64,000 bases of DNA from Karalla daura (taxonomy: Eukaryota > Chordata > Actinopteri > Chaetodontiformes > Leiognathidae), in assembly GCA_029224185.1 (NCBI GenBank), contig CM055188.1:32710142-32774141 (forward strand), in the 5' to 3' direction. This document shows, piece by piece, positions 12,901 through 23,884 of the stretch (its first letter is position 1; each line of letters begins with the position of its first letter). A program made the position numbers and the translations under genes. The notes below the pieces were generated by a model, which ran no database searches, was not told the DNA's origin, and saw only the letters and a program-made list of their open reading frames with translations.

Positions 12901-13000
12901 CTCGTTGGTCCGGCTCCTCTGTTGTCTCAACATGAGCTGCTGTGTAATGTCACCGCTCCTCAGCGATCAGTGCATTTCACACATAGGTAGTTCCCCTGCA
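12901..13000 (-). other. rab44: rab44 noncoding first exon and promoter side (approximate start)
   Basis: A clear donor (GAG|GTAAGTTC) lies at 12901/12900 on the minus strand, and the next acceptor downstream is the giant exon at 12518. The exon would be 5' untranslated; its upstream end is a guess. An ATG at 12934-12932 opens a short reading frame in a different frame from the main start and overlaps it after splicing. Confidence 0.5.
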
Positions 13001-13394
13001 GCATCTGTGACTAATGGCTTCCTGTGTGGGTTCATCTCACGCTTTAGCAGCGCTCACACCAACGACAGACAGCACTTCCTCAAATGGAGCAAGTTAAGTT
13101 GCAAGGTGAATTCTGGGTTTTTGAGCAATTTAAGGCCCGGGACAGAAGGACGGAAAACAGCTGAGAATATACAAGCATCAGTCAGCTGCATCGGCACAAA
13201 CCGTCAGAGAATCAAACAGATGAAGTAGTTGCTGCATTTCAGAAGAAAAAAGTAATCCCAGATAATTACTTTGGGATTAATGTACAGCAGCAGTTGTTAC
13301 ACTATTGGCTGACATTTCCCATTTGAAAACGCAAATGAAGCCTGTATGTGAACATGTTAATCTCTGAGGTGTACAATGTGTATGATCAGATAAT

Positions 13395-13760
13395 CTGAAG
13401 CAATCCTGAAGTTTATTTCAAGACTTCAAGATCCTCAAAAAAAAAAAAAAGCAGAACTGCATCACCATTTCCAGCTGTAACCAGCACCATATCTCCAACT
13501 CACTAAACATTTTGTAATTAAATCTATAGAGTGCAACCATAAGACTGACCTCAGATCAGCTGGGAAGGAACAAAGCTCTAAAGAATAAAACCAAAGGTGA
13601 AGTTTATTAAAATAAACCTTTGCTCACAACAAACTGTCACTTATTCACAATAAAAACAACCAGTCAAACTGTTTGTAAACCACTTAAATACTTATAAAAT
13701 GTAACTCCTCATAAACTCACAATTGAGACTTAATACTTTAAGGGTCTTAATTTTCCCCAA
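13395..13760 (+). repeat. Dispersed repeat family R1, copy 2
   Basis: Same block order as the copy at 810: CAGCTGTAACCAGCACC, GACCTCAGATCAGCTGGG and GAAGTTTATTAAAATAAACC. It lies between rab44 and srsf3. Confidence 0.6.
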
Positions 13761-13884
13761 ACTGACTCATCAATCTTCAATACTTCGAGGTACTTGATAC
13801 TTAATTTGACAGTGATGCTCTGTGTGGCACTACGTTAAAGATTTCCTGGAAATTTCTAGTTAAAAAAATGAAACTTGAAGCAGA

Positions 13885-14232
13885 ATAAAACATCAAACTT
13901 TAATTCAACAGGTTTAAACAGGGTGACGATTAGAAATACACTATTACAGCTGGTAACATGCAGGGTAAGACAGAATTCATTTAATGTTTAAAGAGTAGAG
14001 ACAAATAATGTTTCGTTAAAATGGGTAACTCCTGCCATGATAGCCAACAAAATTGAAGAGAACGCCTCAGGTCCTTCGCCGTTAAATCAACATACTGTTT
14101 TAAAACAATATGCAACTTGGTGAACCGTTCAGCTGACCTGGGCAGAAATCTACAAAGAAAAATGACTACAAAAAAATGTCATTTTTCACAAGAAGAGCAG
14201 GATCAAGCAGATGAAACGTTGTTTAACTGTCT
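13885..14232 (-). other. srsf3: srsf3 3' untranslated region (approximate end)
   Basis: AT-rich sequence after the stop at 14235-14233. The nearest candidate polyadenylation hexamer on the minus strand is ATTAAA at 13904-13899. No AATAAA is seen closer, so the end is uncertain. Confidence 0.4.
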
Positions 14233-17200
14233 TCACTTCCTGCCAGTAGACATGGAACGACTGGAAAACGAAAGAAACGAGTCGTTAGCATCAACTGATC
14301 ATTAAAATCTGACCAAAACAATGAAGTCATACAGTTCAGAACTAGGGATGCACATATTGGAAAGAGTGATCTCACACTGAATAGTCTGATAATTTCTCCC
14401 AATAACTACAGACAAAAACAAAGTCACTACTGTGGGCCTGAACACAGTTTCTGAAATATAAAAACAATGTTAATGCACCACATGCATTAGATGTTCAGAC
14501 GAAGCACGGGTTTGATATTAACGCCATATCTAATTTAGGAAACCTGCAGGAATTCCTAATTTCAGGATCTTTTAAGACCTTCCAACAAAAGCTTGAGGAA
14601 CTCATCACCATTTCAAGATGTAATCTGCAACAGATCTTTAACTCTAACAAATTACACAACACAAAAGACACAAAACTAATCAGTTTTCTGTCAAACTATT
14701 TGGAAAGAACTGGAATATTGACAAGATGCAATACCTCATAAGATCACAATTAAGTCTTTCATACTTTCATACTTTTTCATACCCTAGGCTAATGCTAAAT
14801 GTTAATGCTAAAGCCAACAACGTCTCCTGCCTCTTACATTGTTTTGATAATTCAGAGGCAAAGTCTCAACATTAAATTCATTTGTACTCGCTACAGTGTT
14901 TTAACTTCAAGAAGTCAGGAAATTAAATCAGAAGTTATCAGTGAGAAAACATCTGTGCATCACACATTCTCTTTCAGAAAACTGACCTCCTAGACCGGGA
15001 GAAGGATCTTGAACGCTTATGATTCTTGTCTCTGGAGAGAGACCGATATCTACGCCTGTCTCTGGAAAGAGACCTGATGAGGAGAAAAACAAGAGCAATT
15101 ACAACTAAGAACAAACATTTACGCAGTTGGAACTGAAAGTGGCGCAGAGGGTCGTCGTGGTGAGCTTACCTGCTGCGACTGCGGCTCAGGCTCCTACGCC
15201 TCGGTGATCTATAGTGTGGGTGAAGTTACAAAATATCACAAGTAACATTAGGGAGGAGAACTGAAGGCTTTCACTAATGCAACCTTTGGTACTGTTGATC
15301 CTTAGAGACTCGGGTCAGAGACGGAGACGTGTTTACACGTACTTCCTTGTCTGTTAATAAGGATCATGTTTCTCTTTCCATGAACTGCATCAGAAAGACA
15401 TTCACTGAGCGCCAATCCTGGAGCCAGATTTCAGAATAAAGATCAAAATCAGGGCTCGACATTAAGGCTCACGAGGGGCAAAACCAAGGCACAATTTATA
15501 ACAATCATCAAGAAGGAAAAACATTTTTCAATTAGGAAAACTGCGGTGCTTTGATGTTTTCACTGATGAAAGTGACTATTCAAAACAACTTAATGTCGAG
15601 CCATGAAAATGCACTCAGCAGCACAATTACAATGTGAACATTGAAACCAATTCTTTTGTATTATTTTGGAAAATGAATATTAAAATACTGCCGGCAAGGT
15701 TGACCGCAACTTTTTGATCTTTTCTCTTTTCTTTGCAGCTCGTCACTGAAATTGCTCTTAATTACAAGACTGCTGAGGGAAAACTGTCAAGCAGCTTTAA
15801 ATGCTAGATTATGCATAAAAAACTACAAAGAGCAGGATAAAAGCAACTTACTATTTTGGGGGATTTGGACAAGATAGAAATGACGCAAGGAAGCCAGACT
15901 GATGGTGAGGGAGGTCGAATTGCAGAGAGGATTTGCCACGTGATGCAAATGTTGGCGATATGAAGTTGCTTGGTGGCTGGTTGGAAGGGGTAGTTGTCGA
16001 TTTTCCCTGCCTTTTTTGTTGGGGGCGGGGGTAGTAGGATGGGTAGGGATGTAAGCCAAGGGCTGTTCCCGTTGACAGTAGTTGTGTGAAGAATAGATAG
16101 ATAAAGACGCTGATTGGCTGATAATGTGAGGTGGACCGCTGTCGATTGGGTTTAGGTTGGAGGAAGAAGAGGAGGATGCTGGGAACTGCATGCTCAGGAA
16201 CCAAAAGGTTGGTGGAACCTGACGACTGGCGGTGCCGCCTGGGGTCATGTGACAACACCAGCCAAGCTGATTGGGGCTCGCTGGTCAGCAGTCACATGAT
16301 GCTGAAAGAGGACTAGTTGACTGACTCAGATGGTGAGAAGCGTGGTGGTGACTCTGCAACGGGGTTCAGTTTTATTAATAGATGGCAACTGAACTCAGAA
16401 AGAAAACAAAGTTCACACCTGCAGAAAGTAAATCTAGAAAGTACCTATAAAAATGCTTGATGGATGATGGGAGTGTCCCAGTACAGTAATCGCACTCTTG
16501 TAGAGCGCGGCCTTTTTTCTTTTCTTTTATTTACAGACATACCAATCACAAATAGTTGAGCACAGACATCAGCTGCCTTTTACACAAGGCCATTATAAAA
16601 TAATTAGCTGAAATACACTTGACAGGACAAAGTATGAAAATGAGAACCACTCCGGCTAATGCAGGACAGGAATTTACAACACAGTTAGGGAGCGATATCA
16701 ATAAGATCAACAGATTATCTGTGAGGATGAATCTTTGTTAATTACTGAGCTGTAATGAGTGCGGAGGATCCAATCAGAGACTTCCTACGAGACTAATTCT
16801 GGAACGTTTCAACACATTTTTGGCCAGTGCGCATGTCATATACATGCATGTATATGTCTGCATGCTTGAAGTGGTTTAGATTTGATCTAAATAAGAGTTT
16901 AAGGAAGGAGTTACATCCCACCGATTGTTGCTTGGATTGTCACTATGCTTTGTCAAATGTGCTTTCATAAAACAAAAAAACAAACAAAATGAAAAATTCT
17001 GCAAATGGACAGTAAAAAGTGAAATCTTCAAGCAGGAGATGCATACCTGCGCCTCACTGGAGGACTGCGTCGCCTGAAGTCTTCCCGAGGGCGCCGGCTC
17101 CAGGACGGAGGAGGACCGCGGCTCCTGGAGCGCTTTTCTCCGGTCGACAGCTCGACGCGCACACGACAGCCGCACATGGTTCTGAACGAGAGAAAAGAAC

Positions 17201-20200
17201 CGAAACTTATAGAAACCGGAGAAATCTGTTAATACCGGGGCACTAGAGGGCCCTGTTCATCAGGCTCTCTGCAGGAATCTTGCAGTTCATTTCAATACCT
17301 TTATACGACTTAAGAAAAGATTTAAGAAAATCTTTGTAGTTGTTGGCTGCCAGGCCAGCTGTGTCACTAGTTCAATCATGTTCTGTGATGGTGCCCCTCA
17401 GCTGAAGTTCAGTCTAACATAAAACTGTTCCCTATACAAATGCCATAGAGAAAGTTTATTAAAATAAACTGTTGGTCACAACAATTACCTCAGATTGTGT
17501 TACTCACCATAGATGCACCTCACAGTAAAACTAGGAAAAAGCTTCCCAACTAAAGTTCATTTAGGGGCAGGATGAAAATACCGACAGCCACAGCAAATAC
17601 AACTGTGATATTCTGCTAAAAACAGAGTTTTGGTCTGAATCTTCCAGGCATAACAAGCAATACAGGGAGAGACTCAGAGGACAACCAGATCTGAGTGACT
17701 TACCTTCCGTCCAATTCTCTCACAGCATCAGAGGCATCTCTGGGATCCTCAAACTCAACGAAAGCGAAGCCTGGGGGGTTCCTAGCAACCCAGACGCTCC
17801 TCAAAGGCCCATAATAGCCAAAAGCCCTCTCGAGTTCAGTCTTGTTCCCATTGTTTCCTAGATTTCCCACATAGACCTTGCAGTCCAGAGGACAGTCTCT
17901 ATGAAGAGCAGGGTCTGAAAGAGAAGGCACAAACATGCTCTCTCACGATGAACGGAGCTGTAGTATCAAGAAGAACACGTAACTGCAGAGTCCGAGCAGC
18001 TCTGTTGTTTATATCTGCTGGTTTAGCGGCACGTTTATCCTTGATCATGGGAGAAAAGAAGATATGGAACATTGGATTAATCTGATTATGATCCCACTTA
18101 TCACTACTGTATGTCATAACCGCCACAAATCTGGAGGCTGTGATGCTCTTGGTCACGTTCTGCCAACATTAAGTCAATGTCATGTTTAAAAACTAATAAG
18201 CAGCACAGTTATTGTGTATCAGAGGTTGAGTGGAGTATTTATCCTTATTCTCTGGAGAAAACATATGGAACAACGGTTTCATCACAAAAAGCCTCAAGCA
18301 CATTTTTTATCCACACTGCAGTCGCCTGTTTCTGATCTGCAACTTCAGTCTCGTTAGTTTGCATACGAACGAGGAGGTTATGAGGTGTTTTGGTCCCGGC
18401 TGTACATGTCTGGCAGGTAATGAGAGGTTACCAGACGACCTGGGCCACGACGTTACTTTTTTTCTTCATTAAACCCATTTCAGTGTGACCTGACATCTGG
18501 AAAGTTCAGAAACCGTGTGAGGTAGATGCTGGAAAAATAAGCTCTCAGCCCGATGCCAAGAAACAAAGACTTCTGAACATTATGAGTCACACCAGACTGT
18601 CAACTATCACGCACCCAGACTCACAACACACAGCTTTCACGCTGCACGTTCTTCACTACAAAACAACTGTGAAACTCTTTTGGATAAGACAACTCAATAC
18701 TTTACCTTTATTTGCATTTTAGAGGCAACAGCAACCACATAGAATGTACATGGAAAATAAGTAGTAAAAACATTTCCGACATTGAAAACATACGAGTACT
18801 GTGTATGAACACTATCTGGATACGACTCCTGGAATTTTTAACAGTGTTACTCTGAATACTTGCTGCGTCACTATGGAAGCGGGTCATAAGACTGAGGCGT
18901 TTGTTACCACAGTGTAAAACCTGGTGTAGTCTGACACGCCTCCGCTCTCACCGATCGGCCCTTCTTTGCTTTGCTACTCTTTCACCTGTGGCACAGTTGT
19001 CTTCAGTTTTGGCAATTACCCAGGACGTGTGACCCATTAGATGTGATAGTGATAATTAGTGAAGTGGAGAGGAGGGGATAGCAAGGTTAAAGCTGCCAGT
19101 CAATTACCTATGTAAACCCAGAGACAATCATTTACACAATGATGACAGTTTTTTTATTGACCCAGCCCCCAAAAACAAGAGGGAACCTGTGTTTGTTAAC
19201 AGTTTCAAAGAGAGAAAAGTCAGTTCTTCAGAAAAATGTAAAGTTGGTTTAGGTTTTCCTGTGTGTTATGTAAGTTTGGGATGATCTGACTCTGAAGTGC
19301 CCATAGATGAAAGTGAATGTGCTGGACTGGAGACCTGTCCAGGACGTATTCTCTGATCACCGAGTTAGAAAATGATGGATGCAAGATAGACAATAGTAAA
19401 CCGAGCTAGTACGGATAAAAGTGGAAAAGTTATATGAAAGAAGCAGGAGGAAAGGTATCAGGCTACACACACTGTGAGCCAGCCAGAACAACAAACCTCT
19501 TAAAATAAACCTGTAGTTAATGTGTGTCTGCATAGGTCTGCTCAGTGCCTCTCTCTATCCACCTTAACCTCTATGTGAAGGCAGAGAACACACTCTGGAC
19601 AGGTCTCCCATCACAGGACAGACACACACACACACACTTAACTCTCAACTAGGGATGATTTGGAGCAGGGGTGGCCAACCTCGTCCACAAAGAGCCGCTG
19701 TGGATGCAGGTTTTTGTTCCATTCTATCCAGAGCACAAAGATCGACCAATCGACTGAAGACTCAGACCAGTTGATTGATTAATCCAAATCAGGTGTGTTG
19801 CTGCTTGGAACTAGAACCTGCAGCCACAGCGGCTCTTTGTGCAGCTCCACCACCCCAAACATGTATGATCGACTGCTTGAGGAAAGACAAAGAGAGAAAT
19901 GCAAGCTGCAGAGCAAGAGCCAAAAATGTGGCCTTTGCATGTTTTGAACCTGCATAACCCAGTACTGATCACAACAAATCACAAAATGCATCTGTTCTTA
20001 ATTTGCATCCATACAGACCTGTAATAACCCATTTAATCATCTCACCTTTGGACAAGAGGGGAAAAAAGACAATCAAAAGTGTGTTCCCGTTTGCTTTAGC
20101 TAGATTTGACGTCAGATCAGGTCAACGTCTCGTACGCAGCCTAAAAGCAGCTAAACAGCTGCTGAGTGGCAGCGACCTGCGTTGTTTGAGCTGTAGCAGG

Positions 20201-21089
20201 ACCTGCACCACACCCTGCGAAGCCAACAACCGCCACACCTACATCTTCTAAATCCTGATTTCAATCGTGTCTGTGATAGAAATACTATAATATAACAATG
20301 GACTTTATAATATGTATATTTGCTGTATATTTGTTTCACATTCCCACTATAGCCAGATTCTCGGTTGACCAGGTCTTTGACAGAATCAAAGGAGGCTGAC
20401 TTCTGTAAGATGTTTCTCATCCAAAAGATCTTTTTAATTCTGATACAACACTGTATGTCTTCAAGAACTGAAGAGATGAAGTCCAGTTGCCTTTGCTTTT
20501 AATCACCTGTATGTATCATACTACTACAGACAGTTCTACTCTTGCTAATGTGTTTAATACTACTCATACCATTTGTGCGATGTGTAGTTCTGAAATTTGC
20601 ATTAATAACCTGTTATACTTGTGGATACAACTTGCATCGTTTAAGTGACAGAGAGAGAACCTCCCTAAAGGATCAGGACAGTTTCTGTCTCACATTTGCG
20701 CTCCAGGAGCTCAATTCAGTCTTCTGATGTAATAAAGAGTTTGATGGACAGTAACTCTCATCAATAGTGTCCAGTTTAGATAAAGATGAGACCCATTGTA
20801 GGGGATACTAGTATTTTGGCTTTGAAAGGTAGTTGAAAGGATAGAAAAAACCCCAAATAAAAGCAGTTTGAACAGAAACCTTCACATGATTAAGAGACAG
20901 AGTTACAGTTTCAACCACCTGGACAGATGCCATGTGTTTGGTTATTGGAGCATAGCTCCTGTTTAAGCTGTGATCCATCAACAGGTATGATGTGTAACAA
21001 TCTCATTGGTTTCTCACACACATTTTCCCTGTGGTTTAATCAAAAGAGTGAAGTACACCAGGTATTTTTTGTTGAATCTTACCTCCCAT
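14233..21089 (-). CDS. srsf3: Serine/arginine-rich splicing factor 3
   Basis: Coding exons on the minus strand: 21089-21083, 17914-17704, 17181-17047, 15208-15170, 15073-14987, 14260-14233. All phases join, giving 168 residues (human SRSF3 has 164). The start ATGGGAG is split from the RRM by an intron, so the protein begins MGDPALHRDCPLDCKVYVGN where mammals have MHRDSCPLDCK. The RRM spans about residues 14-86, with RNP2 KVYVGNLG and RNP1 GFAFVEFE. It is followed by TMCGCRVRVELSTGEK and an RS tail with SLSRDRRRYRSLSRD, ending SRSMSTGRK. SRSF3 binds pyrimidine-rich exonic enhancers and also works in mRNA export and 3' end choice, in the nucleus. A skipped poison exon lies between the third and fourth coding exons listed. 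Confidence 0.95.
14560..14790 (+). repeat. Dispersed repeat family R1, copy 3 (diverged)
   Basis: Matches the first half and the tail of the family (TTTTAAGACCTTCCAACAAA, ATCACCATTTCAAGATGTAA, GGAAAGAACTGGAATATTGA) but lacks the middle block. It is in an srsf3 intron. Confidence 0.5.
15852..16301 (-). other. srsf3: srsf3 poison cassette exon (450 bp)
   Basis: The acceptor CTCTTTCAG ends at 16302 and the donor ATA|GTAAGT is at 15851-15850. When spliced after the exon ending at 17047, the frame reads AG+C ATC ATG TGA, a stop at 16294-16292, ten bases into the cassette. Mammalian SRSF3 has a conserved poison exon of about 456 bp in the same intron, included when the protein is abundant and degraded by NMD; the size and place match. 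The insert is CT-rich on the sense strand, as expected for SRSF3 self-binding. Two overlapping stop-free frames inside it (about 140 codons each) are not treated as genes. Confidence 0.85.
17270..17500 (+). repeat. Dispersed repeat family R1, copy 4 (diverged)
   Basis: Carries CAGTTCATTTCAATACCTTT at the start and GAAAGTTTATTAAAATAAAC at the end, with a diverged middle. It is in the srsf3 intron between the RRM exon and the next coding exon. Confidence 0.5.
19668..19858. mobile_element. MITE-like palindromic element (hAT-type likely)
   Basis: The left part (AGGGGTGGCCAACCTCGTCC, then GAGCCGCTGTGGATGCAGG) is mirrored by the right part (CCTGCAGCCACAGCGGCTC, then AGCTCCACCACCCC). This forms a near-palindrome of about 190 bp. 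The left end resembles the very common vertebrate hAT-like end CAGGGGTGGCCAAC. It lies in the long srsf3 intron and carries no coding sequence. Confidence 0.6.
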
Positions 21090-21139
21090 TTCACCAGCTT
21101 CAGATGAATTCTAGTTCCAACTCCTGCAACCAGCTGTAC
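21083..21139 (-). other. srsf3: srsf3 exon 2 carrying the start codon
   Basis: This 57-bp exon has acceptor TTCTTCCAG (ending 21140) and donor GAG|GTAAGA. The only ATG that joins in frame to the RRM exon is at 21089-21087, giving Met-Gly-Asp across the junction. Most of the exon is therefore 5' untranslated. Confidence 0.75.
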
Positions 21140-21889
21140 CTGGAAGAAACCAGAGAAAAAAAAACATTTTACTCAGACCACTACTTGATGTGTGCATTCT
21201 AATACAACCCTGTGTGTTAAATGTACATTATAGTCTGTTCTGTGTTCCCGCTCCAAACTGACTGATATGATAGGTCTATTGTGTCTGCAGCTCTGCAGGC
21301 CCTAATCAATTTAGCACCATGCTAAGCTAACATTTAACATTTAGACTGTTTTGACACGGCAAAGATGGTGCTAACCGTGCGACAAAATAATCACTCACCT
21401 CAGTGTAAAAATAGAGCTAGCTAGGGTGTACTGTAGCATGCTAGCAGCAAAAACGGTATTTTGACGATGATTTTTTAGCATGTGCGCACCGGCGATCCGT
21501 CAAACAATGGCGATTAAAAATCACGATGTTTTCGATGTGAGACGTTTTTGGCCACACAAACCTAAAACACTTCTGCACAATTCATACGAGAAACACAAAA
21601 ATCACCTTGATCGCTTTTTTTTCGTCTCTTCCAAACCGTGCAAACATTAGCTGACGGGACTAGCCGAGCGTTTAGCTTTAATCACGACGACACTTCCAAA
21701 GTGAAACGAGGAAAACTGGAGAATCCGCCCTCCCACAGTCCTAACTAATCATGTACTTCACACAGAAACCGCCATTGTCAAGACTACGTGCTAAGTTTGT
21801 CTTACTCACCTTCCTCGTGAGTGCAGCTCGACAGGTTAAAGCGGTAAGAGGCAGGATTGTCACGGTGTCCGCTCCGGCTGCTAACTTAC

Positions 21890-21940
21890 CTTGCTGTAGC
21901 TGCTTCGATGGAGCCGCAGTTCGCCCCTTTCTACTGGGCG
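21890..21940 (-). other. srsf3: srsf3 noncoding first exon (approximate start)
   Basis: A strong donor (AAG|GTAAGTTAG) sits at 21890/21889 on the minus strand, in a GC-rich stretch with several CpGs. It would join the exon at 21139-21083, which carries the ATG. A second donor, AAG|GTGAGTAAG at 21810, could belong to an alternative first exon. The transcription start is not visible; a (GTGC)n-like repeat begins just upstream at 21943. Confidence 0.6.
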
Positions 21941-22015
21941 TGCGTGCGTGCGTGCGTGTGTGCATGTGTGTATGTGTGCGCGTGCGTGCGAGCACGGTGT
22001 ACGAGATTCTGGCAC

Positions 22016-22030
22016 AGCGCCCCCTGTTGT
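22016..22030 (-). promoter_or_regulatory. CTCF-like motif
   Basis: The minus strand reads ACAACAGGGGGCGCT, about 100 bp upstream of srsf3 exon 1. Confidence 0.4.
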
Positions 22031-22715
22031 GTCGGAGGGTTAAAAGATTAATCGACTACTGATAAACTCAAAGTAATCAACAACTATTTTAGACAGACAG
22101 GTTCCTTTATTGAAATAAGATAAGATATGATAGAACTTTATTAAGTGCTTTCATTATTTATTCATTCATTTGTCACAAGATACTTATTTATCTGATTTTT
22201 TGGTTTTTTATTTTTAATTTATAAAGAACATCGCATTCACAATACAACAATGTGATCTCTTAATATCCAGAATAATTTATGGATATTCCAAGGTAGTTCA
22301 TCATTTTTAGCTTGAAATAGTTTATGTAGGGAATGGAATTCCATCAGAATAGAGGTTTTTATTTTATCACTGACTGCAAAAAAAACGGAAAATGTCAGTG
22401 TGATCCAGCGTTGTGAATATTTTTCTTACTGACAGAACCCATGTAACATCGTACTGCACACAGTGAGCGTCTATCGCCCTCTTTGTGTGTGTCACGAGTG
22501 AAATTTGGACAAAGGAGTGTGTATGTGTGTTGTTACATGAGTGTCCTGAGCGAGGCTCAGCGCTGCTGGTAAGAGACAGGATCAGGACCAGGTACTACTG
22601 CCGGCACCAGTATTGTTGGGAGTATCACTGTTGGATATTTGGTGTTGTTTTGTTCCGACCCTGTATTGGAACACTGTGAAAGGTCACAAGATTAGCAGGC
22701 ACTGTTGCTGAATTT

Positions 22716-22760
22716 AATTTATTTATTGACTCGGACAAACCCCTTATATTATGAACGAGA
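22716..22760 (+). repeat. Dispersed repeat pair R3, copy 1
   Basis: TTTATTGACTCGGACAAACC, shared with 42899-42940 apart from one base. Confidence 0.45.
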
Positions 22761-23204
22761 CTATCAGGATGGGATGTGCAGTATGTCACAAGGTTGTACA
22801 TAGACAAATGAAATTTGTACAGAGACACATGAAGTACAATTCTGACAATACAGGAGCCAGTTGAGGTGGTTCAGTGCATCTGGTCAAGATGCTATTTGGA
22901 CGCCTTCATGGAGAGGTGGGCCAGGTATGTCCATCTGGGAGGAGACCTGAATCAGGACAAGAGGAAGATGAGCACAAACAAGGACATGAACACCAGCTTT
23001 ACAAGTTTGTATCCTTATAGTTGTATACACTCACAGGTCACTTTATGATACAAACCAATAAGATACGATACGGTACAGTACGGTACAATATGGTACGATA
23101 TGATGCACTAGTAAGATATTATTTTATACACTACGATACAAGGAAGCCAAATAACTAAGAAAAGTGTTAAACTGAACATAATAATGCCTAATTGAAAAAA
23201 AATT

Positions 23205-23205
<1 letters not shown>

Positions 23206-23262
<57 letters not shown>
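23206..23262 (+). repeat. Poly(A)-(TA)n tract
   Basis: An A run followed by about 20 TA units in the srsf3-fkbp5 intergenic region. Confidence 0.95.
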
Positions 23263-23265
<3 letters not shown>

Positions 23266-23790
23266 GACAAAGCCCTGGGAGCGTGCCTGCTTTCTGTGAC
23301 GTGACAATAAGATATAATATGATAAACCATAATCATAAATATCTAATTATATATAAACCTTAAAATTGAAGCAAAAAATGATATAATTATTATATATAGA
23401 CTGCACACAGAGCAAGACCACAAAAAGCATCTATGGCACGGGAGTGGTTGTTGAAATAGAGTCCATGTTTAACTGAATGTGAATGAATGAATGAATGAGT
23501 GGTCTACTTTGCTATTACCCAAATAAAGGATTGTCTTCAATTATGTCCTCCTCTCTCCCACCTCCTACCATAGACCAGGGGGCCCCTGACAACACATCTA
23601 GCCTTTAACTGTCCTGGTTAATCACTCACACCTTGATCCGACCAGTTTGATCCCAGTTCAAGTCTGACCCTTGCACCTAAATGTTGTGGCAGGAATCCAG
23701 ACTTATCAGAGCAGGCAACGTTTTTCCAAGTCTTCTCTTGTGTATTTGCGTGTGTCGAGTCAGTTACATGAAAGATGGCAGAGCGCTACA

Positions 23791-23810
23791 CAGCGCCCCC
23801 TAGTGTAACA
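23791..23810 (-). promoter_or_regulatory. CTCF-like motif
   Basis: The minus strand reads ACACTAGGGGGCGCTG, close to the CTCF core CCASYAGRKGGC. It is 2 kb upstream of the srsf3 start. Confidence 0.4.
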
Positions 23811-23813
23811 GAG

Positions 23814-23828
23814 CCACATACACATACA

Positions 23829-23881
<53 letters not shown>
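23814..23881 (+). repeat. (CACG)n-(CA)n microsatellite
   Basis: CGCA units followed by a pure CA tract, intergenic. Confidence 0.95.

Positions 23882-23884
<3 letters not shown>

Noticed and set aside
15823..16258. Two overlapping minus-strand open frames of 141 and 135 codons
   Set aside because: Both fall inside the srsf3 poison exon and neither continues the RRM frame; no domain is seen.
21751..22062. 103-codon plus-strand frame at the srsf3 promoter
   Set aside because: It covers the antisense of srsf3 exon 1 and a (GTGC)n repeat; no conserved content.
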